A stretch of 64,000 nucleotides of DNA from Streptomyces sp. 378 (lineage in GTDB: Bacteria > Actinomycetota > Actinomycetes > Streptomycetales > Streptomycetaceae): positions 1-64,000 of the forward strand of contig NZ_JASKMS010000011.1 of the NCBI RefSeq assembly GCF_030124145.1. Direction: 5' to 3'. A program made the translations under genes and the position numbers. Within the stretch, counting starts at the first letter, position 1. Each line of letters opens with the position of its first letter. The notes under the pieces were generated by a model that was not told where the DNA came from, searched no databases, and was given only the letters and a program-made list of their open reading frames with translations. Positions 1 to 9,730 of this stretch are shown piece by piece.

Positions 1-384
1 CCGGTGGCGGTGGCGGTGGTGGCGAGCGGCGCTGCCCCGTCCTGCCAAGGGCGCCGGGCGGCCCGGGATCCGGTCGGCCCGGTGTCGGTGGCGGTGGCGA
101 GCGGCGCTGCCCGGTCCTGCCAGGGACGCCGGGCGGCCCGGGATCCGGTCGGCCCGGTGGCGGTGGCGGTGGTGGCGAGCGGCGCTGCCCCGTCCTGCCA
201 AGGGCGCCGGGCGGCCCGGGATCCGGTCGGCCCGGTGTCGGTGGCGGTGGCGAGCGGCGCTGCCCGGTCCTGCCAGGGACGCCGGGCGGCCCGGGATCCG
301 GTCGGCCCGGTGGCGGTGGCGGTGGTGGCGAGCGGCGCTGCCCCGTCCTGCCAAGGGCGCCGGGCGGCCAGGGGTCCGGTCGGC
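1..384. repeat. In-frame minisatellite, 153-bp period (78 + 75 bp units)
   Basis: Units start near 1, 79, 154, 232 and 307, alternating a 78-bp form with a 75-bp form. Copies beginning at 1 and 154 are identical over 78 bp and the third (307) differs at only two bases near its end. Both unit lengths are multiples of three, so the UbiA frame on the minus strand is preserved; the peptide repeat carries RPWQD, AAPLAT and TGPTGSRAAR. The array enters the window from the left, so the total copy number is unknown. Near-identity of copies implies recent amplification. Confidence 0.9.
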
Positions 385-1136
385 CCGGTGGCGGTGGGCT
401 GCCGGGGGCGTCTCGGTTGGGCAGCGGAGGGCCGTGTCATCAGCCGGGTGAGCAGAGTGGTCGTCGCGAGGGCCGCGAGGGGTGGCAGGGGTGAGCCGCC
501 CTGTGCCTCCTGGCGGGAGACCGTCGTGACGGCCAGGGTGTGGGTGCCGAGGAGGGCGGCGGAGGGCAGCGCCTTGCGGGTACGGCCGGTGGTGGCCGCG
601 GCTCCCAGAAGCAGGTCGAGGCCGCGGGCCGCCCCCATGGCCACGGGTCCGGCGGGTGTGTGCTTCAGGCCGAGGTCATACGCCCAGACGGTCGCCGCCA
701 GAGGGGCGGCGACGGCCAGGGCCGGACGGCCCGCGCGCGCGGCCAGGGCCAGTCCGGCTCCGGTGAGGGCGCAGGCCGCCGTGAGGGCGGCAGCCGGGCG
801 GATGCGGCCGGAGGGCAGGGGGCGGTGCGGGCGTTCGACGGCGTCCACGTCGCGGTCGGCCCAGTCGTTGAGGGCCATGCCGGCCTCGTACAGGCAGAGG
901 GAGGAGGCGATGGCGAGCAGGGTGCGCGAGTCGGGTGCCGAGCCGGTGGCGGCCGTACCGGCCAGGGCGTCCCCTGGGACACTGAACAGGGCGGGCAGGC
1001 GCAGGAGTTCGGCCCAGGCGAGAATCCGGTGGGAGCGGTCGGCGCAAGGGCGAGAGGCCTGGTCGCCGGCAGTGGTTCGGGGGCCGGCGCTGGGCGCACC
1101 GCCGGGGCACCCGCAAGGGCTCTCGCGCAGCGTCAC
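1..1136 (-). CDS. UbiA-family prenyltransferase (EboC-like), 3' end beyond window
   Basis: GTG start at 1136 in a GTGA overlap with the stop of the upstream synthase gene; a GGGAGA site lies 6 nt before it. The frame stays open to the left edge, so the gene is partial. Around residues 80-90 it carries NDWADRDVD, the NDxxDxxxD magnesium/diphosphate motif of UbiA enzymes, followed by RPLPSG and hydrophobic helices; a second Asp-containing stretch reads WAYDLGLKHT. UbiA enzymes are integral membrane proteins that move an isoprenyl chain to an acceptor. From about residue 240 the reading frame runs into tandem 25/26-residue Ala/Thr/Pro/Arg repeats instead of further helices, which is abnormal for the family. 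Substrate unknown; the neighbouring inositol-phosphate-synthase-like gene recalls ebo-type clusters, but that is inference. Confidence 0.8.
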   Translation of the reverse strand, partial: MTLRESPCGCPGGAPSAGPRTTAGDQASRPCADRSHRILAWAELLRLPALFSVPGDALAGTAATGSAPDSRTLLAIASSLCLYEAGMALNDWADRDVDAVERPHRPLPSGRIRPAAALTAACALTGAGLALAARAGRPALAVAAPLAATVWAYDLGLKHTPAGPVAMGAARGLDLLLGAAATTGRTRKALPSAALLGTHTLAVTTVSRQEAQGGSPLPPLAALATTTLLTRLMTRPSAAQPRRPRQPTATGPTGPLAARRPWQDGAAPLATTATATGPTGSRAARRPWQDRAAPLATATDTGPTGSRAARRPWQDGAAPLATTATATGPTGSRAARRPWQDRAAPLATATDTGPTGSRAARRPWQDGAAPLATTATAT

Positions 1137-2317
1137 GGCGCTTCTCCCGTCTCCTCGGAGCTCCTCCCCGGCCGCGTGCCACCGGCCTTTCCACCGGCCT
1201 GCGCAAGGCTTCGCCCGAACCGGACGAGCGCCTCGTACTGCTCCGACAGTCCCGGGGGCCCGTCCCCCACCGGGTCCTTGAAGTAGAAGCCGAGGGCATC
1301 GAGCGGGCCGGACAGCCCCGTCTCGTGGGCGCGGGCGGTCAGGCGGGCCAGGTCCAGCACCAGGGGCGCCGCGAGGGCCGAGTCGCAGCCCTGCCAGATG
1401 GTCTGGAGGATCATGCGGGTGCCGAGGAAGCCGTCGAAGGCGATGTGGTCCCAGGCGGTCTTCCAGTCGCCGAGGGCGGGGACGTCGTCGATGTGGACCT
1501 CGCCCTCGGGGACGGTGCCGAGGGTGTCGGCGAGGACGCGTTCCTTGCCGGCGTTCTTCGCTGCCGCCGCGGCCGGGTCGGCGAGGGCCGCCCCGTCGCC
1601 GCCGCCGAGCAGGTTCGTGCCGGACCAGGCCCGGACCCTCAGCGCCCGTTGCGGGAACATCGGGCCCAGCACGGCCCGCAGCAGTGTCTGTCCGGTCTTG
1701 CCGTCCCGGCCGGCGAAGGGCAGGCCGCTCCCTTCGGCCTCGCGGGCGGCGACGGGGTGGTGCATGCCCTCGGAGGGGGTGAAGTTGACGTAGGGGCAGC
1801 CCGCGCGCAGGGCGGCCAGCGCGTACAGGGTGCTGGCGGGCAGTGGGGCGCCGGGCTCCTGGGAGGCGGGTTCGGTGGAGGCGACGTTCACCACCACGGC
1901 CCGCTCCAGTGCGTGGCGGTGCAGGAAGTCGCGGATGTCGTGGGCGAAGGCCGTGATCAGGTCGGTCTCGCTCCTGGTGTCCCCCGGGGTGGGGCCGCCG
2001 GGCCTGGTCTCCTGGTCGGCGGCGTTCAGTTCGGCGGCGACGGCGGTGGCGACGCCGGGTGGGAGGACGCCGCCGGCGGTCAGGGTCTCGGCGCGTTTGG
2101 GCAGGGGGCAGTCGAGGGTGTCGTGGCCGCCGAAGACGAGGTCGGACAGGGCGGGCAGGCCGCTGTCGGTGAATGCCGGTGTTTCGGTCACCATGCCGGT
2201 GGGCGGGTGCAGTCCCGCGGCGACGGCGGCGCACCCCGTGACGACGGTGGTGGCGACGGAGCCTCGGGCTCCGATCAGCCACACCCCCACACGCGGTCGG
2301 GAGAGGGACGCGGACAT
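1133..2317 (-). CDS. Inositol-3-phosphate-synthase-like protein
   Basis: 394 aa, ATG with AGGAGG 6 nt upstream. The N-terminus (VGVWLIGARGSVATTV) is the NAD-binding Rossmann glycine loop of the myo-inositol-1-phosphate synthase family; further family blocks are NVASTEP, NFTPSEG, GKTGQTLLRAVL (about residue 205) and FDGFLGTRM (about 310). The known enzyme converts glucose-6-phosphate to inositol-3-phosphate by NAD-dependent oxidation, aldol cyclisation and reduction. It differs in places from housekeeping Ino1, so a related cyclitol product is possible. Translationally coupled to the downstream UbiA gene, suggesting that a cyclitol or sugar phosphate feeds a prenylated product (inference). Confident about family, less about product. 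Confidence 0.85.
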   Translation of the reverse strand: MSASLSRPRVGVWLIGARGSVATTVVTGCAAVAAGLHPPTGMVTETPAFTDSGLPALSDLVFGGHDTLDCPLPKRAETLTAGGVLPPGVATAVAAELNAADQETRPGGPTPGDTRSETDLITAFAHDIRDFLHRHALERAVVVNVASTEPASQEPGAPLPASTLYALAALRAGCPYVNFTPSEGMHHPVAAREAEGSGLPFAGRDGKTGQTLLRAVLGPMFPQRALRVRAWSGTNLLGGGDGAALADPAAAAAKNAGKERVLADTLGTVPEGEVHIDDVPALGDWKTAWDHIAFDGFLGTRMILQTIWQGCDSALAAPLVLDLARLTARAHETGLSGPLDALGFYFKDPVGDGPPGLSEQYEALVRFGRSLAQAGGKAGGTRPGRSSEETGEAP

Positions 2318-2401
2318 GGGCAGCCTCCTGGTCGTACGCGAACCCGGGGGAGAGGGAGGGAGACGGCGGGCGGGGGTCCGGCGTCCCCCGCCCGCCGCCG
2401 T

Positions 2402-5400
2402 TCAGTCGCCCTTGACGGGCAGTTCCTTGAGCTGGATGTTGCGGAAGGAGACCTGGTCGTCGGCGCCGTGGTTCTGCAGGCCGATGTAGCCGTCGGTCAG
2501 GCTCCGCTGGGGATCCTTGTTGGTGAAGTCGTTGATCTTGACTCCGTTGAGGAACACCCGGAGGCGTTCGCCCTGGACCTTGATCTCGTAGGAGTTCCAC
2601 TGGCCGGGTGGCCGCAGAACCTGGTCACGGGCCTTGATGTTCGCCGACTTGAAGGAGTAGACGGAGCCCGTGGTGCGGTCGGGCGCGTCCGTGGCGTCGA
2701 TCTGGATCTCGTAGCCCTTGTTCACGGCGGACCAGGGATCGTCGGAGGCGGGGAAGCCCACGAAGATCCCCGAGTTGTCGTCGCCCCGCATCTTCCAGTC
2801 GAGCTTGAGCGAGTACGACTTCAGCTCCTTGGCCTGGTACCAGAGCAGTCCCATGCCGCCTTCGGACTCCATCACGCCGTCCTTGACGACGAACGTGCCG
2901 GGGCCGGCCTGCTTCCAGCCGTCCAGGGTCTGGCCGTTGAAGATCTTCCGGTAGTCCTTGCTCGGCTTGCAGTCCGCCTTGACCTGGCCGGTGGCGTACT
3001 GGAGGCCGCCGAGCAGGTGGGCGCGGAAGGCCTCGTCGGCGTAGGACTCCTTGGTGTGGCCGCCGCCGGTGTAGAAGGACCGGCCGCCGCCGTAGTTCTG
3101 GCACCAGGCGATCGGGTGGTCGCCCTTCATGGTGCCGCCCTGGTAGCTGGTCTCGTCCAGGGTGGCGAGGATCTTGGCCTGCTCACGCGGGTTGGTGCGG
3201 TAGTTGTACCACTCGTCGGTGCGCTCCCAGGCCTCGCCCAGGTGCGCGGTGGACGGGTGGTCGTGGTCCTCGACGCGGACGGTGGCCTTCTGGATGGCCG
3301 GGTGCGAGTGGAAGTAGGCGCCGACGAGGCCGCCGTAGAACTCCCAGTCGTACTCGGTGTCGGCGGCGGCGTGGATGCCCATGTAGCCGCCGCCGTTGCT
3401 GACGTAGTTCTCGAACGCCTGCTGCTGCTCGGCGTTGAGGACGTCACCGGTGGTGGACAGGAAGGCGACCGCGTCGTACTTGGCGAGGTTGGCGGTGGTG
3501 AACTGCCGGGCCTCCTCGGTGGCGTCGACCGTGATGCCCGCGGGGCCGCCGAGCTCCTTCAGCGCGGTGATGCCGGCCGGGATGGAGTCGTGGCGGAAGC
3601 CGGCGGTCTTGGAGAAGACCAGGACCCTCTTGCCGCCCTTGAACGGCTCCTTGGAGAACTCGAAGTCGTCCACGTCGAACAGCGCGCCCTCACCGCCCTT
3701 GAAGACCAGGTAGATGTCCGTGGTCTTCCTGGGCAGCGACCGCAGCGGCACGTCGACGTTCTGGAACGTCTCCCAGCCGCCGGTCGGCGGGATGTACGCC
3801 GAACCGTGCAGCGGGCCCTCGGGCGAGCCGGTGCGCAGCTCGACGAAGCCGCCCGCGCCGCCCGAGGACGCCCGCACGGTCATCTTCTTCTGCCCGTCGA
3901 ACCGGTAGGGGGAGAAGGAGATCCAGTCGCCGTCGTTGATGTCGCCGACGGTCTTGCCGCCGTTGGCGGCGGTCTTGTCGATCACCGATACGCCCGACTG
4001 GGTGGTGAAGTGCTCGCCCTGGCGGTGCGGCGGCTGGAGCACGGTGCGGGCGGTGCCGGTCAGTTCCTCCTGGCCGCTTGCCCCGCCGTCGGTGTAGGCG
4101 GCGCCGACGACGCCGTAGATGTTGGCGTTGGGGTCGTGTCCGCCGTCACCGGCGGGCGGCTTCAGGGTGCCCTCGCAGCCCATCTCGCTGGTCAGCTCGT
4201 GGGCGTGGGAGTCGTGGCCGAGGCTGTAGGTGACCTTGACCTTGGAGCAGTCGACGGTCTCCTCGGGGTCGGTGACCTTCACCTTGAACGGGACGGGCCG
4301 GCCCAAGGCGGTCAGGCTGCCGTTGGCCGGGGTCTCGATCGTCACCTTGGGCTCGGTGTTGCCGACCACGATCCGGACGCTGGCGTTGCCGGTGTTGCCC
4401 TCGGGGTCCTTGGCGGTGAAGGTGGCGCTGTAGGTGCCGATCTTCTTGTACCGGTGGGTGGGGTTGAGGCCTTCGCCCTTGGTGCCGTCGCCGAAGTCCC
4501 AGCTGTAGGTGAGGTTCGGGGAGTCGGCGTCCTTGGCGGATCCGGTGAAGGCGACCTTCAGGCCGGCCGCTCCGGACGTCTTGTCGGCGCTCGCCTCGGC
4601 GATGGGCGAGAAGCCGTCCTCGGCGCTCTCGATCCGGTACAGCGCGGAGTTCTCGTCGCCCTGGAACCAGGAGACGCCGTAGTCGAGGACGTAGAGCGCG
4701 CCGTCGGGGCCGAACTCCATGTCCATGATCTGGGTGCCGGTCCAGGGGAAGTCGTTGATCTTCGCGACGGTCCCGTCAGCGTTCTGTTCGATGCGCTTGA
4801 TCCAGCGGCGGCCGAACTCACCGGCGAAGAAGTCGCCGTCGTAGGCCTCGGGGAACTTCACGCTGGAGTCGAGTTCGGGGTCGTAGCGGTAGACCGGACC
4901 GGCCATCGGGGACTCGGAGCCGCTGCCGAACTCGGGCACGGAGCCGCCGTCGTACGGGATCCAGGCGGCCTGCGCGGTCGGCAGGTCGACCAGGCCCGTG
5001 TTGTACGGAGAGGTGTTCTTCGGGGCGTCGCAGTCGAACGTCTCGCCGGACTGCTTGGTGGCGAAGTCGTAGTCGACGTAGGGGTCGTTGTCGCCGGTGC
5101 AGAAGGGCCAGCCGAAGTTGGCGGCCTTGGTCACCTTGGCGAACTCGACCTGTCCGCCCGGGCCGCGCTCGGGGTCAGCGGCGCCCGCGTCGGGGCCGTA
5201 GTCGCCGACGTAGACGGTGCCGGTCTTGTCGTCGACGCTCATGCGGAACGGGTTGCGGAAGCCCATCGCGTAGATCTCGGGGCGGGTCTTCTCGGTGCCC
5301 GGGGCGAAGAGGTTGCCCTCCGGGACGGTGTAGGAGCCGTCCTCGGCGACCTTGATGCGCAGGATCTTGCCACGCAGGTCGTTGGTGTTGCCGGAGCTGC

Positions 5401-6124
5401 GGCGCGCGTCGAAGGCCGGGTTGCGGCCCGGCCGGTCGTCGATCGGCGTGTAGCCGTCGGAGGCGAAGGGGTTGGTGTCGTCGCCGGTCGACAGGTAGAG
5501 GTTGCCGTCCGCGTCGAAGTCGATGTCGCCGCCGACGTGGCAGCAGATGCCCCGGGAGGCCGCGACGTCCAGGACCTTCTTCTCGCTGGACATGTTGAGC
5601 GTGCCGTTGGCGTTGAGGACGAAGCGGGAGAGGCGGTTGACGCCGTCGAACTTCTTGAAGTCCTCGGCGGTGCCGGTCTCGGGGGCGTCGCCCACGGGGG
5701 TGTCCAGCGGCGGGGCGTAGTAGAGGTAGATCGCCCGGTTGTTCTTGAAGTCCGGGTCGATGCCGACGCCTTGGAGACCTTCCTCGTCGTGGCTGTAGAC
5801 GGGGATCTTGCCGGCGACCTTGGTGACGCCGCCCTGGTCGGTGAGGCGCAGCGTGCCGTCGCGCGAGGTGTGCAGGACGCTGCGGTTCGGGAGCACGGCG
5901 AGCGACATCGGCTCGCCCGTCTCGGGTTCGCCCTTGGCGAGCGGCACTTGCTGGAACTGGCCCTCGGCGGCTGCCGGTTCGTCGTGTTCCGGGTGTCCGG
6001 GGTGGGCGCCGGCGACGGTGGCCGGGGTGCCCACGGCGAGGAGCAGGCCGGTGAACAGGGCGACGGTGGTGCGCAGTGCGGGCCGTCTGGGGGTGCGGGC
6101 GCTTCTGAGTCTGGTTCTGTGCAC
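2402..6124 (-). CDS. Secreted multidomain protein: GSDH-type propeller, PKD, CBM6-like, ThuA, DUF1080
   Basis: 1240 aa, GTG start with GGAGGG 5 nt upstream. Residues 1-40 form a signal peptide. Then a glucose/sorbosone dehydrogenase-type beta-propeller (about 55-500, with SLAVLPNRSVLHTSRDG and GICCHVGGD), a PKD domain (about 510-595, YSWDFGDG), a CBM6-like beta-sandwich (about 690-820), a ThuA domain (about 830-1040, with YMGIHAAADT), and a C-terminal DUF1080/3-keto-disaccharide-hydrolase-type domain (about 1050-1235, YRKIFNGQTLDGWK). GSDH domains usually oxidise sugars with PQQ; DUF1080 proteins are linked to 3-keto-glycoside cleavage; ThuA is linked to trehalose-type sugar use. It lies downstream of the MocA and isomerase genes across a 263-bp gap that could hold its own promoter. 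Probably acts outside the cell on an oxidised sugar; exact substrate unknown. Confidence 0.85.
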   Translation of the reverse strand: MHRTRLRSARTPRRPALRTTVALFTGLLLAVGTPATVAGAHPGHPEHDEPAAAEGQFQQVPLAKGEPETGEPMSLAVLPNRSVLHTSRDGTLRLTDQGGVTKVAGKIPVYSHDEEGLQGVGIDPDFKNNRAIYLYYAPPLDTPVGDAPETGTAEDFKKFDGVNRLSRFVLNANGTLNMSSEKKVLDVAASRGICCHVGGDIDFDADGNLYLSTGDDTNPFASDGYTPIDDRPGRNPAFDARRSSGNTNDLRGKILRIKVAEDGSYTVPEGNLFAPGTEKTRPEIYAMGFRNPFRMSVDDKTGTVYVGDYGPDAGAADPERGPGGQVEFAKVTKAANFGWPFCTGDNDPYVDYDFATKQSGETFDCDAPKNTSPYNTGLVDLPTAQAAWIPYDGGSVPEFGSGSESPMAGPVYRYDPELDSSVKFPEAYDGDFFAGEFGRRWIKRIEQNADGTVAKINDFPWTGTQIMDMEFGPDGALYVLDYGVSWFQGDENSALYRIESAEDGFSPIAEASADKTSGAAGLKVAFTGSAKDADSPNLTYSWDFGDGTKGEGLNPTHRYKKIGTYSATFTAKDPEGNTGNASVRIVVGNTEPKVTIETPANGSLTALGRPVPFKVKVTDPEETVDCSKVKVTYSLGHDSHAHELTSEMGCEGTLKPPAGDGGHDPNANIYGVVGAAYTDGGASGQEELTGTARTVLQPPHRQGEHFTTQSGVSVIDKTAANGGKTVGDINDGDWISFSPYRFDGQKKMTVRASSGGAGGFVELRTGSPEGPLHGSAYIPPTGGWETFQNVDVPLRSLPRKTTDIYLVFKGGEGALFDVDDFEFSKEPFKGGKRVLVFSKTAGFRHDSIPAGITALKELGGPAGITVDATEEARQFTTANLAKYDAVAFLSTTGDVLNAEQQQAFENYVSNGGGYMGIHAAADTEYDWEFYGGLVGAYFHSHPAIQKATVRVEDHDHPSTAHLGEAWERTDEWYNYRTNPREQAKILATLDETSYQGGTMKGDHPIAWCQNYGGGRSFYTGGGHTKESYADEAFRAHLLGGLQYATGQVKADCKPSKDYRKIFNGQTLDGWKQAGPGTFVVKDGVMESEGGMGLLWYQAKELKSYSLKLDWKMRGDDNSGIFVGFPASDDPWSAVNKGYEIQIDATDAPDRTTGSVYSFKSANIKARDQVLRPPGQWNSYEIKVQGERLRVFLNGVKINDFTNKDPQRSLTDGYIGLQNHGADDQVSFRNIQLKELPVKGD

Positions 6125-6387
6125 GAAGTCCCTCCGGGAACGGGGTGGGCCGTACGGGGTGGGTGCGTGGACGTGCGGTGCGGGTGCCGGGGTGCGCCGT
6201 CACCCCGGAGGTGCGTGTGTCCTGAACACATCAAGGACGGTAACCTCGTCCGTCCGGGGCGAACACCCCCCGCGAATGACTCGGTCGAACGTCCTCCCGC
6301 CTCCGGACGAAGCGGGATCCGGGCAGGTCGGAGGGGGGATCGGCGTTGCTGCCGGTCCCCGCTCCCGACCAGCGCCGGGCGCGCTGT

Positions 6388-7386
<999 letters not shown>

Positions 7387-7399
7387 GCTCGGGGCCTCC

Positions 7400-8611
7400 T
7401 CAGACCGAGATCGGCGTGTAGACGGAGTTCTTCTCGGCGCTCTCCTCGACCGCCGCGAGCACACGCTGCACCTGCAGCCCGTCGGCGAAGGAGGGTTCGG
7501 GGCGGCGGCCCTCGGCGATCGCGTGGACGAGGTCGCGTGCCTGGTGGACGAAGGTGTGCTCGTAGCCGAGGCCGTGGCCCGGCGGCCACCAGGCCTCCAG
7601 GTAGGGGTGGTCGGGTTCGGTGACGAGGATCCGGCGGAAGCCGGCCTCGGCGCCCGGCTCGGTGCCGTCGTGGAAGGACAGCTCGTTGAGCCGCTCGAGG
7701 TCGAAGGCGAGCGAGCCACGCTCCCCGTTGAGTTCGATGCGCAGGGCGTTCTTGCGGCCGGTGGCGTAGCGGGTGGCCTCGAAGGAGGCGAGGGCGCCGG
7801 AGAGGAAGCGGGCCGTGAACAGGGCGGCGTCGTCGACGGTGACCTGGCCGGTGCCGGCGGACGTGACGGCGGACAGCCCGCTGGTCGCGCCGCCGGGCAG
7901 GGGCCGTTCCCTGACGAAGGTCTCGGTCAGCGCCGAGACGCCCGCCAGCGGCTCCCCCACCAGGTACTGCGCGAGGTCGACGATGTGCGCCCCCAGATCG
8001 CCCAGCGAGCCCGCGCCGGCCTGCTCCCTGCGCAGCCGCCAGGTCAGCGGGAACGCGGGGTCGACCAGCCAGTCCTGGAGGTACGTCACGCGCACGTGCC
8101 GCAGCCTGCCCAGGCGGCCCTCGGCGACCATGCGGCGGGCCTGGGCGGTGGCGGGCACCCGGCGGTAGTTGAACCCGACCATCGCCACCTGGCCCCGCGT
8201 GTGGGCCTCTTCGGCCGCCAGCGCCATCGAGGTGGCTTCCTCGACGGTGTTGGCGAGGGGCTTCTCGCACAGGACGTGCTTGCCCGCGGCCAGGGCGGCC
8301 AGGGCGATCTCGGCGTGGCTGTCGCCCGGGGTGCAGATGTCGACGAGGTCGACGTCGTCCCGTTCCACGAGGGCTCGCCAGTCGGTCTCGGTGGAGGCCC
8401 AGCCGTGCCGGTCGGCCGCCGCGCGGACGGCGGCGGCGTCCCGGCCGCAGATCACGGCCTGCACGGGGTTCAGCGGCAGGTCGAAGACGCGGCCCGCGGT
8501 GCGCCAGCCCTGTGAGTGGGCGGCGCCCATGAAGGCGTAGCCCACCATCCCCACGCGCAGGGGCGGCTTGCCTTTCTCGGTCCCTTCCGACGGCTGCTGC
8601 GGCTGTCCCAT
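7400..8611 (-). CDS. Gfo/Idh/MocA-family NAD(P)-dependent dehydrogenase
   Basis: 403 aa from the ATG at 8611, which has GAGGAGGA 7 nt upstream; a GTG twelve codons earlier lacks a ribosome site. Rossmann domain starts at RVGMVGYAFMGAAHSQGW; the family's catalytic Lys lies in CEKPLANTVEE (about residue 110), and DLGAHIVDLAQY in the C-terminal alpha/beta domain supplies the usual Asp/His pair. These enzymes oxidise or reduce sugars, inositols or keto-sugars, including C3 oxidation of glycosides. Between the ABC lipoprotein gene and the isomerase, it is the likely cytoplasmic redox step for the imported compound. Confidence 0.88.
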   Translation of the reverse strand: MGQPQQPSEGTEKGKPPLRVGMVGYAFMGAAHSQGWRTAGRVFDLPLNPVQAVICGRDAAAVRAAADRHGWASTETDWRALVERDDVDLVDICTPGDSHAEIALAALAAGKHVLCEKPLANTVEEATSMALAAEEAHTRGQVAMVGFNYRRVPATAQARRMVAEGRLGRLRHVRVTYLQDWLVDPAFPLTWRLRREQAGAGSLGDLGAHIVDLAQYLVGEPLAGVSALTETFVRERPLPGGATSGLSAVTSAGTGQVTVDDAALFTARFLSGALASFEATRYATGRKNALRIELNGERGSLAFDLERLNELSFHDGTEPGAEAGFRRILVTEPDHPYLEAWWPPGHGLGYEHTFVHQARDLVHAIAEGRRPEPSFADGLQVQRVLAAVEESAEKNSVYTPISV

Positions 8612-8666
8612 ACGGGTGTCCTCCTCGTCCTGGTCGGGGTGGCGCACGTGGGGGGTGCGGGGTGGC

Positions 8667-9713
8667 TCACTTGAAGCCGGTGGACATGTACTGGTCGACG
8701 TTGGTCTTGTCGACGACGGCCGAGTAGAGCGTGAGCGACGACGGGATCTCGAATTCGGCGAGTCCTTGGATGCCCTTGCTCTGGCCGAGGGCCCGGGCGA
8801 GGTCGATCGCGGAGGCCGCCATGGTCGGCGGGTACAGCACGGTCGCCTTGAGGACGGCGTCGTCCTGCTTGATGGCCTGGAAGGCGGAGAGCGCGCCGGC
8901 GCCGCCGACCATCAGGAAGTCGTCGCGCCCGGCCTGCTCGATGGCGCGCAGCGCGCCCACGCCCTGGTCGTCGTCGTGGTTCCACAGCGCGTCGAAATTC
9001 GACTGCGCCTGGAGCAGTTGGGCCATCTTGGCCTGCCCCGACTCGACGGTGAACTCGGCGGCCTGCCGGGCGACCTTCTTGATGTCGGGGTAGTTCTTCA
9101 GGGCGTCGTCGAAGCCCTGGGTGCGCTGCTTGGTGAGCTCCAGGTTGTCCAGGCCCGCCAGTTCGATGACGCGGGCGCCCGACTTGCCCTTCAGCTTCTC
9201 GCCGATGTAGTGCCCGGCGTTGAGGCCCATGCCGTAGTTGTCGCCGCCGATCCAGCAGCGGTACGCCTGCGGGGAGTTGAAGATCCGGTCGAGGTTGATC
9301 ACCGGGATGCCGGCGCGCATCGCCTTGAGGCCGACCTGGGTGAGGGCCTTGCCGTCGGCGGGCAGCACGACCAGGACGTCGACCTTCTTGTTGATGAGGG
9401 TCTCGATCTGGCCGATCTGCTGGGCGGTGTCGTTGGAGCCCTCGGTGATCTCCAGGGTGACGTCGGAGTACTTCTCGGCGCGGCTCTTGGCGTTGTCGTT
9501 GATGGCGTTGAGCCAGCCGTGGTCGGCCTGCGGTCCGGCGAAGCCGATGGTGACCTGCTTGCCGGGCTTGTCGTCGGCGGCCGGCTGGTTGTTGCCCGCC
9601 GGCTCGTCCTTGGAGTCGGACGGCTCGTTGCTGGTGCACCCCGTGACGAGGGCACCGGCGGAGACGGCGGCGGCCCCGAAGAGCAGACCTCTGCGGCTCG
9701 TGATCTCTGGCAT
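8667..9713 (-). CDS. Sugar ABC transporter substrate-binding lipoprotein (RbsB-type)
   Basis: 348 aa, ATG at 9713 with GGAAAGG upstream. The N-terminus has twin arginines (TSRRGLLFG) followed by a lipobox ending LVTGC, so it is a lipoprotein, possibly Tat-exported. The mature part is a periplasmic-binding-protein type I fold (peripla_BP_4) with VTIGFAGPQADHGWLNAIN, a DVLVVLPADG hinge region and YRCWIGGDNYGMG. It captures the substrate outside the membrane and hands it to the adjacent permease and ATPase. Ligand is likely a monosaccharide, disaccharide or cyclitol. Last of the three transporter genes, 17 nt after the permease stop. Confidence 0.92.
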   Translation of the reverse strand: MPEITSRRGLLFGAAAVSAGALVTGCTSNEPSDSKDEPAGNNQPAADDKPGKQVTIGFAGPQADHGWLNAINDNAKSRAEKYSDVTLEITEGSNDTAQQIGQIETLINKKVDVLVVLPADGKALTQVGLKAMRAGIPVINLDRIFNSPQAYRCWIGGDNYGMGLNAGHYIGEKLKGKSGARVIELAGLDNLELTKQRTQGFDDALKNYPDIKKVARQAAEFTVESGQAKMAQLLQAQSNFDALWNHDDDQGVGALRAIEQAGRDDFLMVGGAGALSAFQAIKQDDAVLKATVLYPPTMAASAIDLARALGQSKGIQGLAEFEIPSSLTLYSAVVDKTNVDQYMSTGFK

Positions 9714-9730
9714 GGCGGGGAACCCTTTCC

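Noticed and set aside
1..384. CRISPR-like array
   Set aside because: Units are contiguous 78/75-bp coding repeats without unique spacers.
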